From CAZXSK01 sp964642855 (lineage in GTDB: Bacteria; Planctomycetota; Phycisphaerae; SM23-33): 64,000 nucleotides of DNA. Location of the stretch: positions 28,160-92,159 of the forward strand of contig CAZXSK010000006.1 of assembly GCA_964642855.1 (NCBI GenBank), written 5' to 3'. Within the stretch, counting starts at the first letter, position 1, and every line of letters begins with the position of its first letter. Made by a program: the position numbers and the translations under genes. The notes beneath the pieces were generated by a model. The model saw nothing but the letters and a program-made list of their open reading frames with translations. It did not search any database and was not told the origin of the DNA. Shown in pieces: positions 63,884 through 64,000 of this stretch.

Positions 63884-63974
63884 GGAGAGGTGGCAGAGTG
63901 GCTGAATGCACCGGTTTGCTAAACCGGCGTACGGGGTATTCCTCGTACCGCGGGTTCGAATCCCGCCCTCTCCG
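63884..63974 (+). tRNA. tRNA-Ser (anticodon GCU)
   Basis: A 91-nt cloverleaf with acceptor stem GGAGAGG/CCTCTCC, discriminator G, T-loop GGTTCGAATCC, anticodon stem CCGGT...ACCGG with GCT (63918-63920), and the long variable arm (GTACGGGG...CCTCGTAC) of type II tRNAs. The CCA end is not encoded. It reads AGC and AGU codons. Confidence 0.97.
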
Positions 63975-64000
63975 ATTCGTATCCAACGCCCGGATCCTGA

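Overview
The window looks like part of a GC-rich genome from the Planctomycetota, most likely the Phycisphaerae. The grounds are four secreted proteins ending in a PEP-CTERM tail of the VPEP...RRR type, a prepilin-type N-terminal signal protein, many secreted carbohydrate-active or LamG/BNR proteins, GTG and TTG starts, and a DUF4159/ExbBD operon. The lineage is an inference from these family signatures, not from a phylogenetic marker. One run of 100 Ns (33526-33625) is flanked by the same 55 bases on both sides, so this is a draft, probably metagenome-derived, assembly.

Left part (1-30.4 kb): a mix of housekeeping and polysaccharide or secretome genes. Housekeeping genes are a GreA-type elongation factor cut by the window edge, dephospho-CoA kinase (coaE), rho and a phosphoglycolate-phosphatase-like HAD enzyme. 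Catabolic or envelope genes are a GH130 phosphorylase followed directly by a parallel beta-helix protein, a heparinase II/III-like protein, a GH3 beta-glucosidase with a PA14 insert, and a BNR-4 protein. Regulators are a XylR-like (LacI-type sensor plus AraC DNA-binding) protein, a Cache-PAS hybrid histidine kinase and a LuxR-type protein. Two tandem lipoproteins combine a degenerate staphylococcal-nuclease-like region with ankyrin repeats. PEP-CTERM proteins lie at 8.2-9.1, 17-18.5, 23.7-25.3 and 29.3-30 kb; no exosortase gene is in the window.

Middle (30.4-35 kb): a compact regulatory locus. A sigma-54 activator without a receiver domain (31616-32713) lies upstream of a well-spaced -24/-12 promoter (31316-31331). 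That promoter drives a 147-aa pseudo-receiver-like protein, followed by about 370 nt of strongly structured RNA. The RNA contains two tandem copies of a hairpin pair: one hairpin always has the loop AGATGAGCGC and the other a CCTCCTCC (anti-Shine-Dalgarno) loop. It ends in a strong intrinsic terminator. This is the most unusual element in the window. Next come a TM1266-like ACT protein and an MFS transporter interrupted only by the assembly gap.

Right part (35-64 kb): a duplicated two-gene secreted module (35047-40065, minus strand). Then comes a co-directional run of ten genes (40365-57012): two TPR proteins, a 2,697-aa envelope protein, an unknown small protein, ExbB, two ExbDs, a single-TM acidic protein, a protein joining a TonB-like transmembrane helix to DUF4159, and a membrane protein. 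I read it as an ExbBD-powered envelope machine with no recognised TonB. A secreted unknown follows. The window ends with a TolC-MacA-MacB type efflux operon with split MacB (minus strand) and a tRNA-Ser(GCU).
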